NCBI GenBank assembly: GCA_003511845.1
Contig: DOIV01000321.1
Coordinates: 4,139 to 11,374, forward strand
DNA from: Flavobacteriaceae bacterium
GTDB taxonomy: Bacteria > Bacteroidota > Bacteroidia > Flavobacteriales > Flavobacteriaceae
DNA: 7,236 nucleotides
Direction: 5' to 3'
In this document: positions 1 through 7,092 of the stretch, in pieces
Position numbering within the stretch: position 1 is the stretch's first letter
Layout: every line of letters starts with the position of its first letter
Program-made: the position numbers and the translations under genes
Notes under the pieces: model-generated
The model's input: the letters and a program-made list of their open reading frames with translations, nothing else
Database searches by the model: none
Told to the model about the DNA's origin: nothing

Positions 1-882
1 AACCATTTCTGGAAAAATAAAAAGACCAGCAATCCTTCCCATTACAAGGTTAATATCGGTTGGCCGTAATGCAACTTCTCTTTGGATATTATTGATGTCA
101 TCAATATAAAAACCTGCTAATTTTACAAAAAGAAGAAAAGAAATAATACCTCCTATTACAAGAATAATAATATTTAGCTGGCGTAATTTTCTGTACATCA
201 TTTTATGATATAATAATACAAACCACACTAGCAATAACATAATACCAGCCTTTGATTTTGCAAAGAAAATAATTGTGATTAGAATAATTACTCTGAAAAA
301 AAGGTTGTAATTACTTTTATAAAAAAATGACAAAACAAAAGTAAATGCAAGCATTAGTCCATAAGGACCACCTTCAGAAAACCACCCTCTTAACCTATCT
401 CCCCAATAAACAGTTCTAGTTTCTATAAACCCATTCAAATGAAGAAAGTATATTAGAAGGTTTAATAATAGTAAGTAAAAGCTAAAAAGAAAGAGTTGCT
501 TAATAAAAGAAAGAGTTTCATCGTATGATTTATTTTTAAAAAACTGATGTGTCAAAGCTGTCAAATTTACACATGCTATAAGTTCTAAAAACCTGCCAAT
601 AGTAATAAAATAAGGTTTTTTTAAAATCGACACTTCTTGTAATAAATAAAATTCTCTAAAAGGATTGAACGCAATAGAAATTAAAAACCAAAAAATAAAA
701 AGACTCAAAAAAAGTAACACCCATTTATTTATACTTTTATAATATAGAAATGGAGTTAAAAGTAGCAGTAAAATTTCAGCAACCTTTATTACATTAATTT
801 TGATTTCAGTAAATTGAATACAAAAAACAACGAAAACTATGAAAAGAATATTTTTAAGACTATATATTCTACTACTATTCAT
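1..882 (-). CDS. Wzy-type O-antigen polymerase / ligase family membrane protein, partial (C-terminus off the left edge)
   Basis: This reading frame stays open from an ATG at 882 to the window edge, giving 294 residues with no stop, so the C-terminal part is missing. It is strongly hydrophobic. Probable membrane helices lie near residues 10-24, 31-47, 53-71, 94-112, 127-148, 172-187, 194-208, 211-226 and 236-254. Between helices sits a polar loop reading RLRGWFSEGGPYG (163-175), the Arg-rich 'R..G.F.E...yG' type loop typical of Wzy and WaaL proteins. AKSKAG follows at 208-213. A second large loop with DDINNIQREV and MGRIAG begins near 257, where the long periplasmic loop of the family is expected. 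The likely role is joining lipid-linked repeat units, or ligating glycan, on the periplasmic side of the inner membrane. The gene starts 26 bases after the flippase stop, so the two are probably co-transcribed. Such proteins diverge greatly in sequence, so the family call rests on topology, loop motifs and context; polymerase versus ligase cannot be decided here. Confidence 0.8.
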   Translation of the reverse strand, partial: MNSSRIYSLKNILFIVFVVFCIQFTEIKINVIKVAEILLLLLTPFLYYKSINKWVLLFLSLFIFWFLISIAFNPFREFYLLQEVSILKKPYFITIGRFLELIACVNLTALTHQFFKNKSYDETLSFIKQLFLFSFYLLLLNLLIYFLHLNGFIETRTVYWGDRLRGWFSEGGPYGLMLAFTFVLSFFYKSNYNLFFRVIILITIIFFAKSKAGIMLLLVWFVLLYHKMMYRKLRQLNIIILVIGGIISFLLFVKLAGFYIDDINNIQREVALRPTDINLVMGRIAGLFIFPEMV

Positions 883-908
883 AATTTAAAAATAAAAGAC
901 TTCTATAT

Positions 909-2231
909 TTAATATGTTTTATTACCTAAAAAAGGTAAATATACTGATAAAACTTTTAATTTTTTATAGATGTATACAATTGCAAAAATATTTGTTAATA
1001 CTATAGAAAATCCTGTAGCTATGGCAGCTCCTAACATACCATACTTAGGAATTAAAAGCATATTAAACACTAAATTTAATACTGCAGTAACTGTAGTTAT
1101 TTTTCCAAAAAACTTCTGATGTCCTGTCATATTTAATATAATATCTACCAACCCTGTTATTGCAAAAAAAAATTGAGATATTGATAATAATATAAGTGCA
1201 TAAAGCCCTTTTAAATAATCAGTTCCAAAAAATAATAAAATTTTAGTTGAAAATAATAAAATACTTATCAAAATTGGAAGTGTTATGAAAAAAATTAATT
1301 TTGATGATGTTTTAATAATATTTTTGAATTCTTTTACTTTTTTTTCAGAATATAACTTTGATATTTTTGGTCCAATAACTGTCCCAAAAGCAATGACAAA
1401 AATTGCATTGATACTTGCTATTTGAGTAATGATTCTATAAATACCTACATTTTTACTAGTATCGAAAAATCCCAACATTAATATATCTATAGAAAATATA
1501 ATATATATCATTGATGAGCTTAACATCATAGGAAAGCTAGTAGATATAAGCTTTTTAATTGATGTTTTATTTAGGACACTGTCACGTCTTAAAGGGAATG
1601 CATAGTACGTAGATAGTATAAATGAAATTAAAATACTTACAAGATAGGAAATCATTAAAAACACTTCATCCTTACTGTAGAAATGATATACTACTAGTAT
1701 AGCTAAAAATAGTAATAAGCTATTTAAAAAAGAGCTAAGAATTGAAAAGAGTAGAAACCGTCCTTGTCCTTTAAAAAGGTTGCTATTGTAATTTAAAAAA
1801 ACTGCAGCAATGAAGAGAAAAGGAAATATAGTTAAATATTTTTCAAGTTCAATATCTTTAAATATATAAAGGGCAATCCATTTTTTTTTTAAAAAGATAA
1901 ATACAGATATAATAATTGAACTAAATAATATAATAAGGTATGATTTGTTAAAAAAATCACTTTTAAAGACACCTTCATTATAGTGGTTAGTATTGGATGA
2001 TAGTTTAATCGCTAATGTGTTTAAGCCTAATGTAGCAATTATAATTAAAATTAAAATTAATGATTTTATTATTGAATACCGTCCATAGACTTCTGGGCCA
2101 TAATATTTTGAAATAAAAATAGAAATAAAATAAACAAGAACTAGGTTTAAAGCATAAAACAAAAAAACAATACTACCTTTTTTTATTATATCTTGTAGTT
2201 GTTGGTCACTTATTTTTAGAGATTTAAACAT
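909..2231 (-). CDS. Wzx-type polysaccharide flippase (MOP superfamily)
   Basis: This 440-residue integral membrane protein has about 12 predicted helices, near residues 20-40, 54-76, 98-114, 132-147, 158-184, 189-212, 231-253, 265-285, 311-333, 342-362, 375-393 and 398-421. Length and layout match the polysaccharide-synthesis flippase branch of the MOP superfamily. Family hallmarks include YGPEVYGRYS (44-53) between helices 1 and 2, the basic cytoplasmic segment around FKGQGR (153-158), and LIPKYGMLGAAIAT (393-406) between the last two helices. The expected role is moving undecaprenyl-linked repeat units from the cytoplasmic to the periplasmic face of the inner membrane. A Wzz-like gene lies 23 bases upstream and a Wzy-like gene 26 bases downstream, which fits a Wzx/Wzy pathway. 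The ATG at 2231 is preceded by A/T-rich sequence with no Shine-Dalgarno, as is usual in Bacteroidota. The gene is very A+T-rich, with some 60-base lines at only 17-20% G+C. It contains an A10 run in the coding strand at codons 114-117. The substrate cannot be told from sequence. Confidence 0.9.
   Translation of the reverse strand: MFKSLKISDQQLQDIIKKGSIVFLFYALNLVLVYFISIFISKYYGPEVYGRYSIIKSLILILIIIATLGLNTLAIKLSSNTNHYNEGVFKSDFFNKSYLIILFSSIIISVFIFLKKKWIALYIFKDIELEKYLTIFPFLFIAAVFLNYNSNLFKGQGRFLLFSILSSFLNSLLLFLAILVVYHFYSKDEVFLMISYLVSILISFILSTYYAFPLRRDSVLNKTSIKKLISTSFPMMLSSSMIYIIFSIDILMLGFFDTSKNVGIYRIITQIASINAIFVIAFGTVIGPKISKLYSEKKVKEFKNIIKTSSKLIFFITLPILISILLFSTKILLFFGTDYLKGLYALILLSISQFFFAITGLVDIILNMTGHQKFFGKITTVTAVLNLVFNMLLIPKYGMLGAAIATGFSIVLTNIFAIVYIYKKLKVLSVYLPFLGNKTY
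1881..1890 (-). repeat. A10 homopolymer tract inside the flippase gene
   Basis: Ten T residues on the plus strand give ten consecutive A residues in the coding strand, preceded by five T residues. The tract encodes the end of Leu114 and Lys115-Lys117 in the loop after the third membrane helix. It is the longest single-base run I see in the window; the next is a T9 run in the same gene (Phe355-357, around 1163-1171). The frame is intact in this sequence. Confidence 0.9.
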
Positions 2232-2254
2232 TTAAAAATTATTGTTTTAGAACT

Positions 2255-3289
2255 CTATTTGTACTCCTTTAAGTATTTATTCAGTCGATTCAATAATATA
2301 AATAGTAACATTACTAAACCAGAACCAACCCCTAAAATGAATGTCCATTTTTTTAGTATATCTCTTTCTTTTTCACCAATATTACTAAAAGATGATACTA
2401 CATTTATAATTTCAGTAGTTTTAGATTTCACTGTATTGTTAGTAATTAACTCTTTGTTTAACTCTAAGCTTTCTTTAAATAGTTCTATTTCACTTGTTTT
2501 TTTCGCACCTTCAGCTAAGGTAATACTAGTACCCATTTTTTGAGTTTGAGCTTCAGTAATCATTACTTTATTATAGATTTTTCTAAGTGTATCTACTTCT
2601 TGTAACGACTTTAATAATACTTTTTCGTTTTGCAATAAATTTTCATCATTAATCTTCTTTTGGTTTTTAAAATAGGAATTATTTTCAACAGAATTAATAA
2701 TTGGCACACTTAATTTTTTAAAAACAGTATTGCTTAACGATTTAACTTTTATAATATGATAATTATAATCAAAATCTGTAAATGCCTCATAAAATTCCCT
2801 TCTATTAATGTGTTTTACCAATGTACTATCTATTTCTTGAGCAAACTCATTATACAATTCATATTTTTCATTTTTATTCTTAATGGGTTCTATATAAAAA
2901 CCTTTTAGTTTAGATGCTTCACCAACAGAAATTTGTAGTGCTTCTGCTAATAAAACCGAATCTTTTTGTTTTACTAATTCATGGTAATAATTGATGTTGT
3001 TATACAATTGTTGGGTACTTTTAAAATTTGGTTCTACAATCATTGTAGATGAAAATTGTTTAGGTTGAGTCAAATCTAAAAACAAGCCAGCAAGAGCTCC
3101 AATAAATATTGCTAACCCTAATTTTAAAGCGTTATTTCTTACAAAGACTAACCCTAAAATTATATAATGAAATATTCCATTAAAAAATCGACCAATAGCA
3201 TTAAAAAGGTTTTGAAACCCTTTACCAATAATTTTGAATAAACTTCCTAAATCTACTTCTCCGTCTTGAGGTATGTTTTGTTGAGACAT
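2255..3289 (-). CDS. Wzz-like chain-length determinant / polysaccharide co-polymerase-type protein
   Basis: This 344-residue protein has the architecture of a polysaccharide co-polymerase. A cytoplasmic N-terminus is followed by a first membrane helix near residues 56-72, a long mostly helical periplasmic region (about 73-314) and a second membrane helix near 316-334, with a short basic cytoplasmic tail. Just after the first helix comes QPKQFSSTMIVEPNF (75-89), which resembles the segment following helix 1 in Wzz proteins. The stretch 205-295 is rich in Lys, Glu and Gln and probably helical. The first 50 residues hold an amphipathic or hydrophobic stretch (about 15-50) that could lie along the membrane. 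There is no Walker motif, so this is not a Wzc-type tyrosine kinase fusion. It lies 18 bases after the DUF6909 gene and 23 before the flippase. Its expected role is regulating glycan chain length with the neighbouring Wzy-like protein. The assignment is from architecture and neighbours, not from strong motifs; a structural membrane protein of unknown role remains possible. Confidence 0.68.
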   Translation of the reverse strand: MSQQNIPQDGEVDLGSLFKIIGKGFQNLFNAIGRFFNGIFHYIILGLVFVRNNALKLGLAIFIGALAGLFLDLTQPKQFSSTMIVEPNFKSTQQLYNNINYYHELVKQKDSVLLAEALQISVGEASKLKGFYIEPIKNKNEKYELYNEFAQEIDSTLVKHINRREFYEAFTDFDYNYHIIKVKSLSNTVFKKLSVPIINSVENNSYFKNQKKINDENLLQNEKVLLKSLQEVDTLRKIYNKVMITEAQTQKMGTSITLAEGAKKTSEIELFKESLELNKELITNNTVKSKTTEIINVVSSFSNIGEKERDILKKWTFILGVGSGLVMLLFILLNRLNKYLKEYK

Positions 3290-3307
3290 CTTTAACTATA
3301 CTTTAGT

Positions 3308-4990
3308 TTAACTTAAAAAAATTTGTTCTAATATTTTTTGAGTAATTATATATGTGGGTCTAACTCCTGTTGTACCTAAACCTCCAGAAGCCAATGTGCC
3401 TCCTGTTTCTAAAGGATTATCAGATGCATAATAGGCATATCTTACTTTTACATTTTCTGATATATTTCCTCTAATTTTTGATGCAGATTGAATTGCTTTT
3501 TGATAATGTACTCCTTCCATTTCTAAACCAATTGCCTTCCAAGTTGAATTGTAAAAAAATTCTAATAACGCTTTGTTTTGTAATGAGGTCCCTAGAACCG
3601 TAACCATTGTACCTTCATAAACATCCATACCATAGCCTTCTAAGTCTTCTTTTTTTAATTCGTTTGTAAACGGATAATTATCTGCCGTACCTTCAAAAAT
3701 ATGAGCAGACGGAATCATGATATCACCCTTTCCGCCTTCTAAAATACCAGCTTTACCCATAATAGAAACCGATTCAACATTTAAATGATATATGTTGTTA
3801 TTTTCACAAACATAAGGTTTCAATAATTCATCTAAAGTTTCAAAGGCCTGTTCACCAAAGGCATAATCCATTACAATAATGACTGGTTTATTGTCAGCTG
3901 TTTTTTCTTTTAAAGTGTAATTTGATTTACTAAAATCTATTTTAGCGGTGTCAATAATTTGGACATTAATATTGGTTCTAGAAGCATCTTTAACATAAGT
4001 CAAGCCTATTTTTGAGGCTTTTTGCTTTACTTTTTTACGTAAAGGTTTATTATCTTTATCACTAAGTACTTCAAATAAAGCAATGTCTTTGTGTTCTTTT
4101 GCTTCTTTAGTTAAAATTATTGGAGCATAAATTGAGTTCATCACGCTATGCATGTTTGCACTGATTATATGAATAGATCTATTTAATAGTTTTTTATCAT
4201 CTAAAACCTTTTTTATAGTGGTTGCCCATTTATCACCATAAATATGATGCCCTATACGCTCACGTAATGCGGCACTAAATACGATGGTTCTTTTTTTATT
4301 TAAGAGGGTTTCATTTAGAGCCAGTTTGGCCATCCAATAAATACAATGAAAGAATTTATTCGGATTTCCATATTCAGAAAAACTATCTGCTGTCTTTTTT
4401 ACTTCTTTAAAAGTTCTCCCTAAAATATTTGCTAGATGTGTTAAAACCACATCTCTTTCATTACTAGAAAGTTTTTTATTATGAAGTACAATATCTTCTA
4501 AATAATTCCATTCTCGTATAGTTGTTCCGTCCTCATCAACAAGAATATTATTTTTAATTTTATGAGATTCAATAAATAAAAAAGTCAAATGCGTCAATAC
4601 ATCATAAATATCAGAACGCCCTCGGGTAATTTCAATATTCATTTGATCTTTATCAATTCTGTAGCAATTTCTACGTCTTTTGTCGGGAATTATTGGTTTA
4701 AAATGTGATTCACTATAGCCTTCATCTGAAGTAAGGTTGATAAATTGACATTCTTCAATACCTTTAGGAAGCCTTTCAATAATATAAAGTAAACCATCTA
4801 GCTCTATCCTTTCTTCGGCAATTGAGCCATAAATTTCAGGTCTTAAGAGCAATAAAGACTCTCTTAATGTTTCCCCAGAAATTCCCATTGGCTTATAGAA
4901 CCCTCTATTGAACAAATGTCGCATTGCAGTATACATGCGTTCAATTGCATTTGAAGACTCTTGAGATTTGGTAGGTTTTAATGTGTTCAT
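3308..4990 (-). CDS. DUF6909-type protein with a C-terminal nucleoside-phosphorylase-like domain
   Basis: This 560-residue soluble protein has no signal peptide or membrane segment. I recognise it from memory as the family NCBI calls DUF6909, found in Bacteroidota; its function is not established. The N-terminal part (1-360) has no motif I can assign. It includes a basic patch KRRRNCYR (104-111), TIVFSAALRERIGHHIYGDKW (235-255) and HIISANMHSVMNSIYAP (274-290). The C-terminal part (about 369-556) reads like a purine/uridine phosphorylase-fold domain. It has a starting strand VIIVMDYAFGEQA (370-382), MGKAGILEGGKGDIMIPS (411-428) resembling the 'G.aGgl....GDi.iP' segment, EGT at 433-435, LEMEG (489-493) and ASDN (522-525). 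In that superfamily the Met-Glu pair binds ribose and the later Asp acts in base protonation; Glu492 and Asp524 would be the counterparts. A nucleoside- or nucleotide-cleaving role is therefore an inference. The ATG at 4990 has a candidate promoter box 19 bases upstream. The Wzz-like gene follows after 18 bases, but a direct role in polysaccharide synthesis is not shown. Confidence 0.8.
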   Translation of the reverse strand: MNTLKPTKSQESSNAIERMYTAMRHLFNRGFYKPMGISGETLRESLLLLRPEIYGSIAEERIELDGLLYIIERLPKGIEECQFINLTSDEGYSESHFKPIIPDKRRRNCYRIDKDQMNIEITRGRSDIYDVLTHLTFLFIESHKIKNNILVDEDGTTIREWNYLEDIVLHNKKLSSNERDVVLTHLANILGRTFKEVKKTADSFSEYGNPNKFFHCIYWMAKLALNETLLNKKRTIVFSAALRERIGHHIYGDKWATTIKKVLDDKKLLNRSIHIISANMHSVMNSIYAPIILTKEAKEHKDIALFEVLSDKDNKPLRKKVKQKASKIGLTYVKDASRTNINVQIIDTAKIDFSKSNYTLKEKTADNKPVIIVMDYAFGEQAFETLDELLKPYVCENNNIYHLNVESVSIMGKAGILEGGKGDIMIPSAHIFEGTADNYPFTNELKKEDLEGYGMDVYEGTMVTVLGTSLQNKALLEFFYNSTWKAIGLEMEGVHYQKAIQSASKIRGNISENVKVRYAYYASDNPLETGGTLASGGLGTTGVRPTYIITQKILEQIFLS

Positions 4991-5009
4991 TAATAATAAA
5001 AATTTTGAA

Positions 5010-5017
5010 CAAAGATA
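5010..5017 (-). promoter_or_regulatory. Candidate -7 promoter box (TATCTTTG) before the DUF6909 gene
   Basis: The minus strand reads TATCTTTG, which fits the Bacteroidota -7 consensus TAnnTTTG, in the 47-base gap between the protease stop and the DUF6909 start. Its last G is 19 bases from the ATG, leaving a short leader. No TTG is present at the usual 17-23 base spacing upstream, so the -33 element is missing or weak. It may give extra transcription of the downstream genes. An imperfectly placed 6-base inverted repeat (5002-5007 with 5019-5024) flanks the box. Confidence 0.4.
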
Positions 5018-5037
5018 CCAAAATACTCAGTAATAAG

Positions 5038-6672
5038 TTACTTTAAAATATTTTGATACTTGGTTTCGTCCTTTAAAATAGTTAAAGCTTCAATAATTGA
5101 TTTATCTTGATTTACTTTATGGATGTATTCTCCTTTTTTATAATAGTAACGCCTAACAATTTCATTGGTTAATGCTTCCTTAATTTCAGATTCGTTTTGA
5201 GCCAATTCTTTGATTTTTTCAGTATTAATTTTTGTGGCTAAATTTTGAAACTCCGTATTTATTTTAGAATCTAAACCTTCTTTTTGTGTTGTTTTTAAAA
5301 GATTATCCAATTCAAAATCAGTTGCTGTTTTAAAAGCCCTTTTATTGGTGCTTAAATACGTGATAAATTTCTGATAATCTACATCACTAAGTTTAAACTC
5401 TTCTGGACTACTAATCGTTTTGTTTTGTCTATAAAATATAGTTGCATAATTAAAAATAGCATCAGATTTTAATAAGGCATCAGTTGTAATTGTTCTTTCA
5501 GATTTTGTTAATTTGATATCTGGTTCTATACCACCACCACCGTAAACTTTTCTTCCGTTTTTGGTTGTAAAAACATTTCTTTTATGATCAGAAAACTTAG
5601 GCACTTCGCCATTATCATTTGTATGTGTGTAATCAAGTTCTTGAATACATCTACCGCTAGGTGTATAGTATTTTGCTATGGTTAATTTCAATTGTGTACC
5701 GTAAGTTAATTTTCTGTATCGTTGTACCAACCCTTTACCAAAAGAGCGTTCTCCAACAATTACAGCTCTATCTAAATCTTGTAATGAACCAGCTACAATT
5801 TCAGAAGCTGAAGCTGAATATTGATTGATTAAAACTACAATAGGAATGTCTAAATCTATAGGTTCTCTCTTTGTTTTATAAGTGTCACTCCATTTTTTTA
5901 CCTTTGCTTTAGTCGTTACCACAATTTCTTCTTTTGGAATAAAAAAGTTAGTAATTTCAACAGCTTCGTTTAGTAAACCACCAGGATTTCCTCGCACATC
6001 TAAAACCAATTTTTTCATGCCTTGAGCTTTCAAATCTTCAAAAGCTTCTTTTACTTTCGCTGAGCCTTGGGCAGTAAATTTTATAAAAGAAATATAACCA
6101 ACTTCTTCATCTAACATTTTGTAATAGGGCACAGAGTTTAATTCAACAGATGTTCGTAATAATTCAATAGTGATTGTTTTATCTTGTCTTTTTAATGTTA
6201 ACGTTATTTTAGAGTCTGGACTGCCATTAAGCATAGAAATAATACTTTTTAAAGATGTTTTATCAACTTTTAGGTCATTAATTTTAACAATCTCATCACC
6301 AGGTTTAATTCCAGCTTTATCTGCTGATAGACCTTCGTAAGGTTCAACAACAATTAGTTTATCGTCAATAATTTTTGTGCTTGCACCGATACCACCATGA
6401 CCACTGGCTGCATTAATTCTCGCATTTTCAACACCTTGTTCATCATAGTATCTTGTATAAGGGTCTAACTGCTCTAACATATTGTCAATAGCAGTTTCAG
6501 TTAACTTTGCAGGATTGGTTTCGTCTATATAGTACATATTCAACTCTTTGAATAATGTAGTGTAGATTTCAATTTGCTTGGCAACTTCGAAAAAGTCAGA
6601 TTTATAACCTACTGATACCGTTAAAACGGTGATCAACATGGCATAAATACTTAGTTGTTTAATTGTCTTCAT
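5038..6672 (-). CDS. S41-family C-terminal processing protease (Ctp/Prc-like, PDZ domain), exported
   Basis: This 544-residue serine protease has a short basic, hydrophobic N-terminus (about 1-22) that looks like a signal peptide or membrane anchor. No lipobox Cys is present, so it should act in the periplasm. A helical N-terminal segment (27-90) with the family's LDPYTRYYD motif (69-77) is followed by a PDZ domain (about 93-168; KAGIKPGDEIVKIN at 119-132). The S41 catalytic domain (about 190-345) comes next, with LDVRGNPGG (224-232), SASASE (286-291), FGKG (311-314) and YYTPSGR (335-341). By alignment to E. coli Prc, whose Ser430 and Lys455 lie 25 residues apart, the catalytic dyad is Ser288 and Lys313, also 25 apart. 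Gln317 matches the third residue described in CtpB-type enzymes. All are present, so it should be active. A Lys/Glu-rich helical C-terminus (about 390-544) extends beyond the minimal enzyme. It cleaves proteins from near their C-termini, substrate unknown. It starts 4 bases after the rnpA stop and so depends on the rnpA transcript. Confidence 0.94.
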   Translation of the reverse strand: MKTIKQLSIYAMLITVLTVSVGYKSDFFEVAKQIEIYTTLFKELNMYYIDETNPAKLTETAIDNMLEQLDPYTRYYDEQGVENARINAASGHGGIGASTKIIDDKLIVVEPYEGLSADKAGIKPGDEIVKINDLKVDKTSLKSIISMLNGSPDSKITLTLKRQDKTITIELLRTSVELNSVPYYKMLDEEVGYISFIKFTAQGSAKVKEAFEDLKAQGMKKLVLDVRGNPGGLLNEAVEITNFFIPKEEIVVTTKAKVKKWSDTYKTKREPIDLDIPIVVLINQYSASASEIVAGSLQDLDRAVIVGERSFGKGLVQRYRKLTYGTQLKLTIAKYYTPSGRCIQELDYTHTNDNGEVPKFSDHKRNVFTTKNGRKVYGGGGIEPDIKLTKSERTITTDALLKSDAIFNYATIFYRQNKTISSPEEFKLSDVDYQKFITYLSTNKRAFKTATDFELDNLLKTTQKEGLDSKINTEFQNLATKINTEKIKELAQNESEIKEALTNEIVRRYYYKKGEYIHKVNQDKSIIEALTILKDETKYQNILK

Positions 6673-6676
6673 TTAT

Positions 6677-7051
6677 CTAAAGCTTGGTTTTATCTATCAA
6701 CTTTTTTAATAGAACAATCATTTTTTCTTCTATTTCAACGTATTTATGTTCGTTTTCGTCTGTGAAAGTGAACATAATTATGTGTTTATCTTCAATAGCA
6801 TCATATAAGAGGTGTTTATTTTTACGATAAGCCTCTCGCATTAATCGTTTTATCCTGTTTCTGTCCACGGCTTTTTTGAACTTTTTTTTAGGAGCAGAAA
6901 AGGTGGCTTGTATCAGATAATTAGAGGAATGTTCAACCTTTAGATAAATAATCCGCAAAGGATATTTAGAAATAGATTCCCCATCTTTGAACAACAGTTC
7001 TATCAATTTTTTGCTTTTCAGCTTTTCCTCTTTTTTAAATGTAAATCGCAT
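6677..7051 (-). CDS. rnpA: Ribonuclease P protein component
   Basis: This is the small basic protein subunit of RNase P, which assists the catalytic RNA in removing 5' leaders from pre-tRNAs in the cytoplasm. From the ATG at 7051 it is 124 residues, normal for the family. It opens with MRFTFKKEEKLKSKKLIELLF, the usual flavobacterial N-terminus in which KSKK..ELLF lines the substrate cleft. The family signature AVDRNRIKRLMREAYR lies at 61-76, including the RNR motif (64-66), preceded by the lysine-rich SAPKKKFKK (52-60). A longer frame of 135 residues could start at a TTG at 7084. I reject it because the extra residues precede the conserved N-terminus and their DNA holds the promoter. The protease gene follows after only 4 bases. 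The catalytic RNase P RNA gene is not in this window. Confidence 0.96.
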   Translation of the reverse strand: MRFTFKKEEKLKSKKLIELLFKDGESISKYPLRIIYLKVEHSSNYLIQATFSAPKKKFKKAVDRNRIKRLMREAYRKNKHLLYDAIEDKHIIMFTFTDENEHKYVEIEEKMIVLLKKLIDKTKL

Positions 7052-7056
7052 CAAAA

Positions 7057-7084
7057 CAAAAGTAGTCAATTTTAATCTAAACAA
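7057..7084 (-). promoter_or_regulatory. Bacteroidota-type promoter for rnpA and downstream genes
   Basis: On the minus strand a TTG (7082-7084) is followed after exactly 17 bases by TACTTTTG (7057-7064). This fits the Bacteroidota consensus TTG-N17-23-TAnnTTTG. Only five bases separate the last G of the -7 box from the rnpA ATG at 7051. Transcription should therefore start at or within a few bases of the start codon, giving a very short or leaderless message. This is the best promoter seen in the window and probably drives rnpA, the protease and possibly everything downstream. Confidence 0.7.
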
Positions 7085-7092
7085 TTACTCTC

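Noticed and set aside
2263..2267. AGGAG on the minus strand upstream of the flippase start, resembling a Shine-Dalgarno sequence.
   Set aside because: It lies inside the last codons of the Wzz-like gene, more than 30 bases from the flippase ATG, too far to act. No other gene here has such a site, as expected for Bacteroidota.
2259..2543. A 94-codon open frame on the plus strand.
   Set aside because: It lies wholly antisense to the 3' part of the Wzz-like gene, has low-complexity composition rich in Ser, Phe, Leu and Ile, no recognisable motif and no promoter. It is a shadow frame.
7052..7084. An 11-codon N-terminal extension of rnpA from a TTG start at 7084.
   Set aside because: The extension precedes the conserved RnpA N-terminus, and its DNA contains the -33 and -7 promoter elements. 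The ATG at 7051 is preferred.
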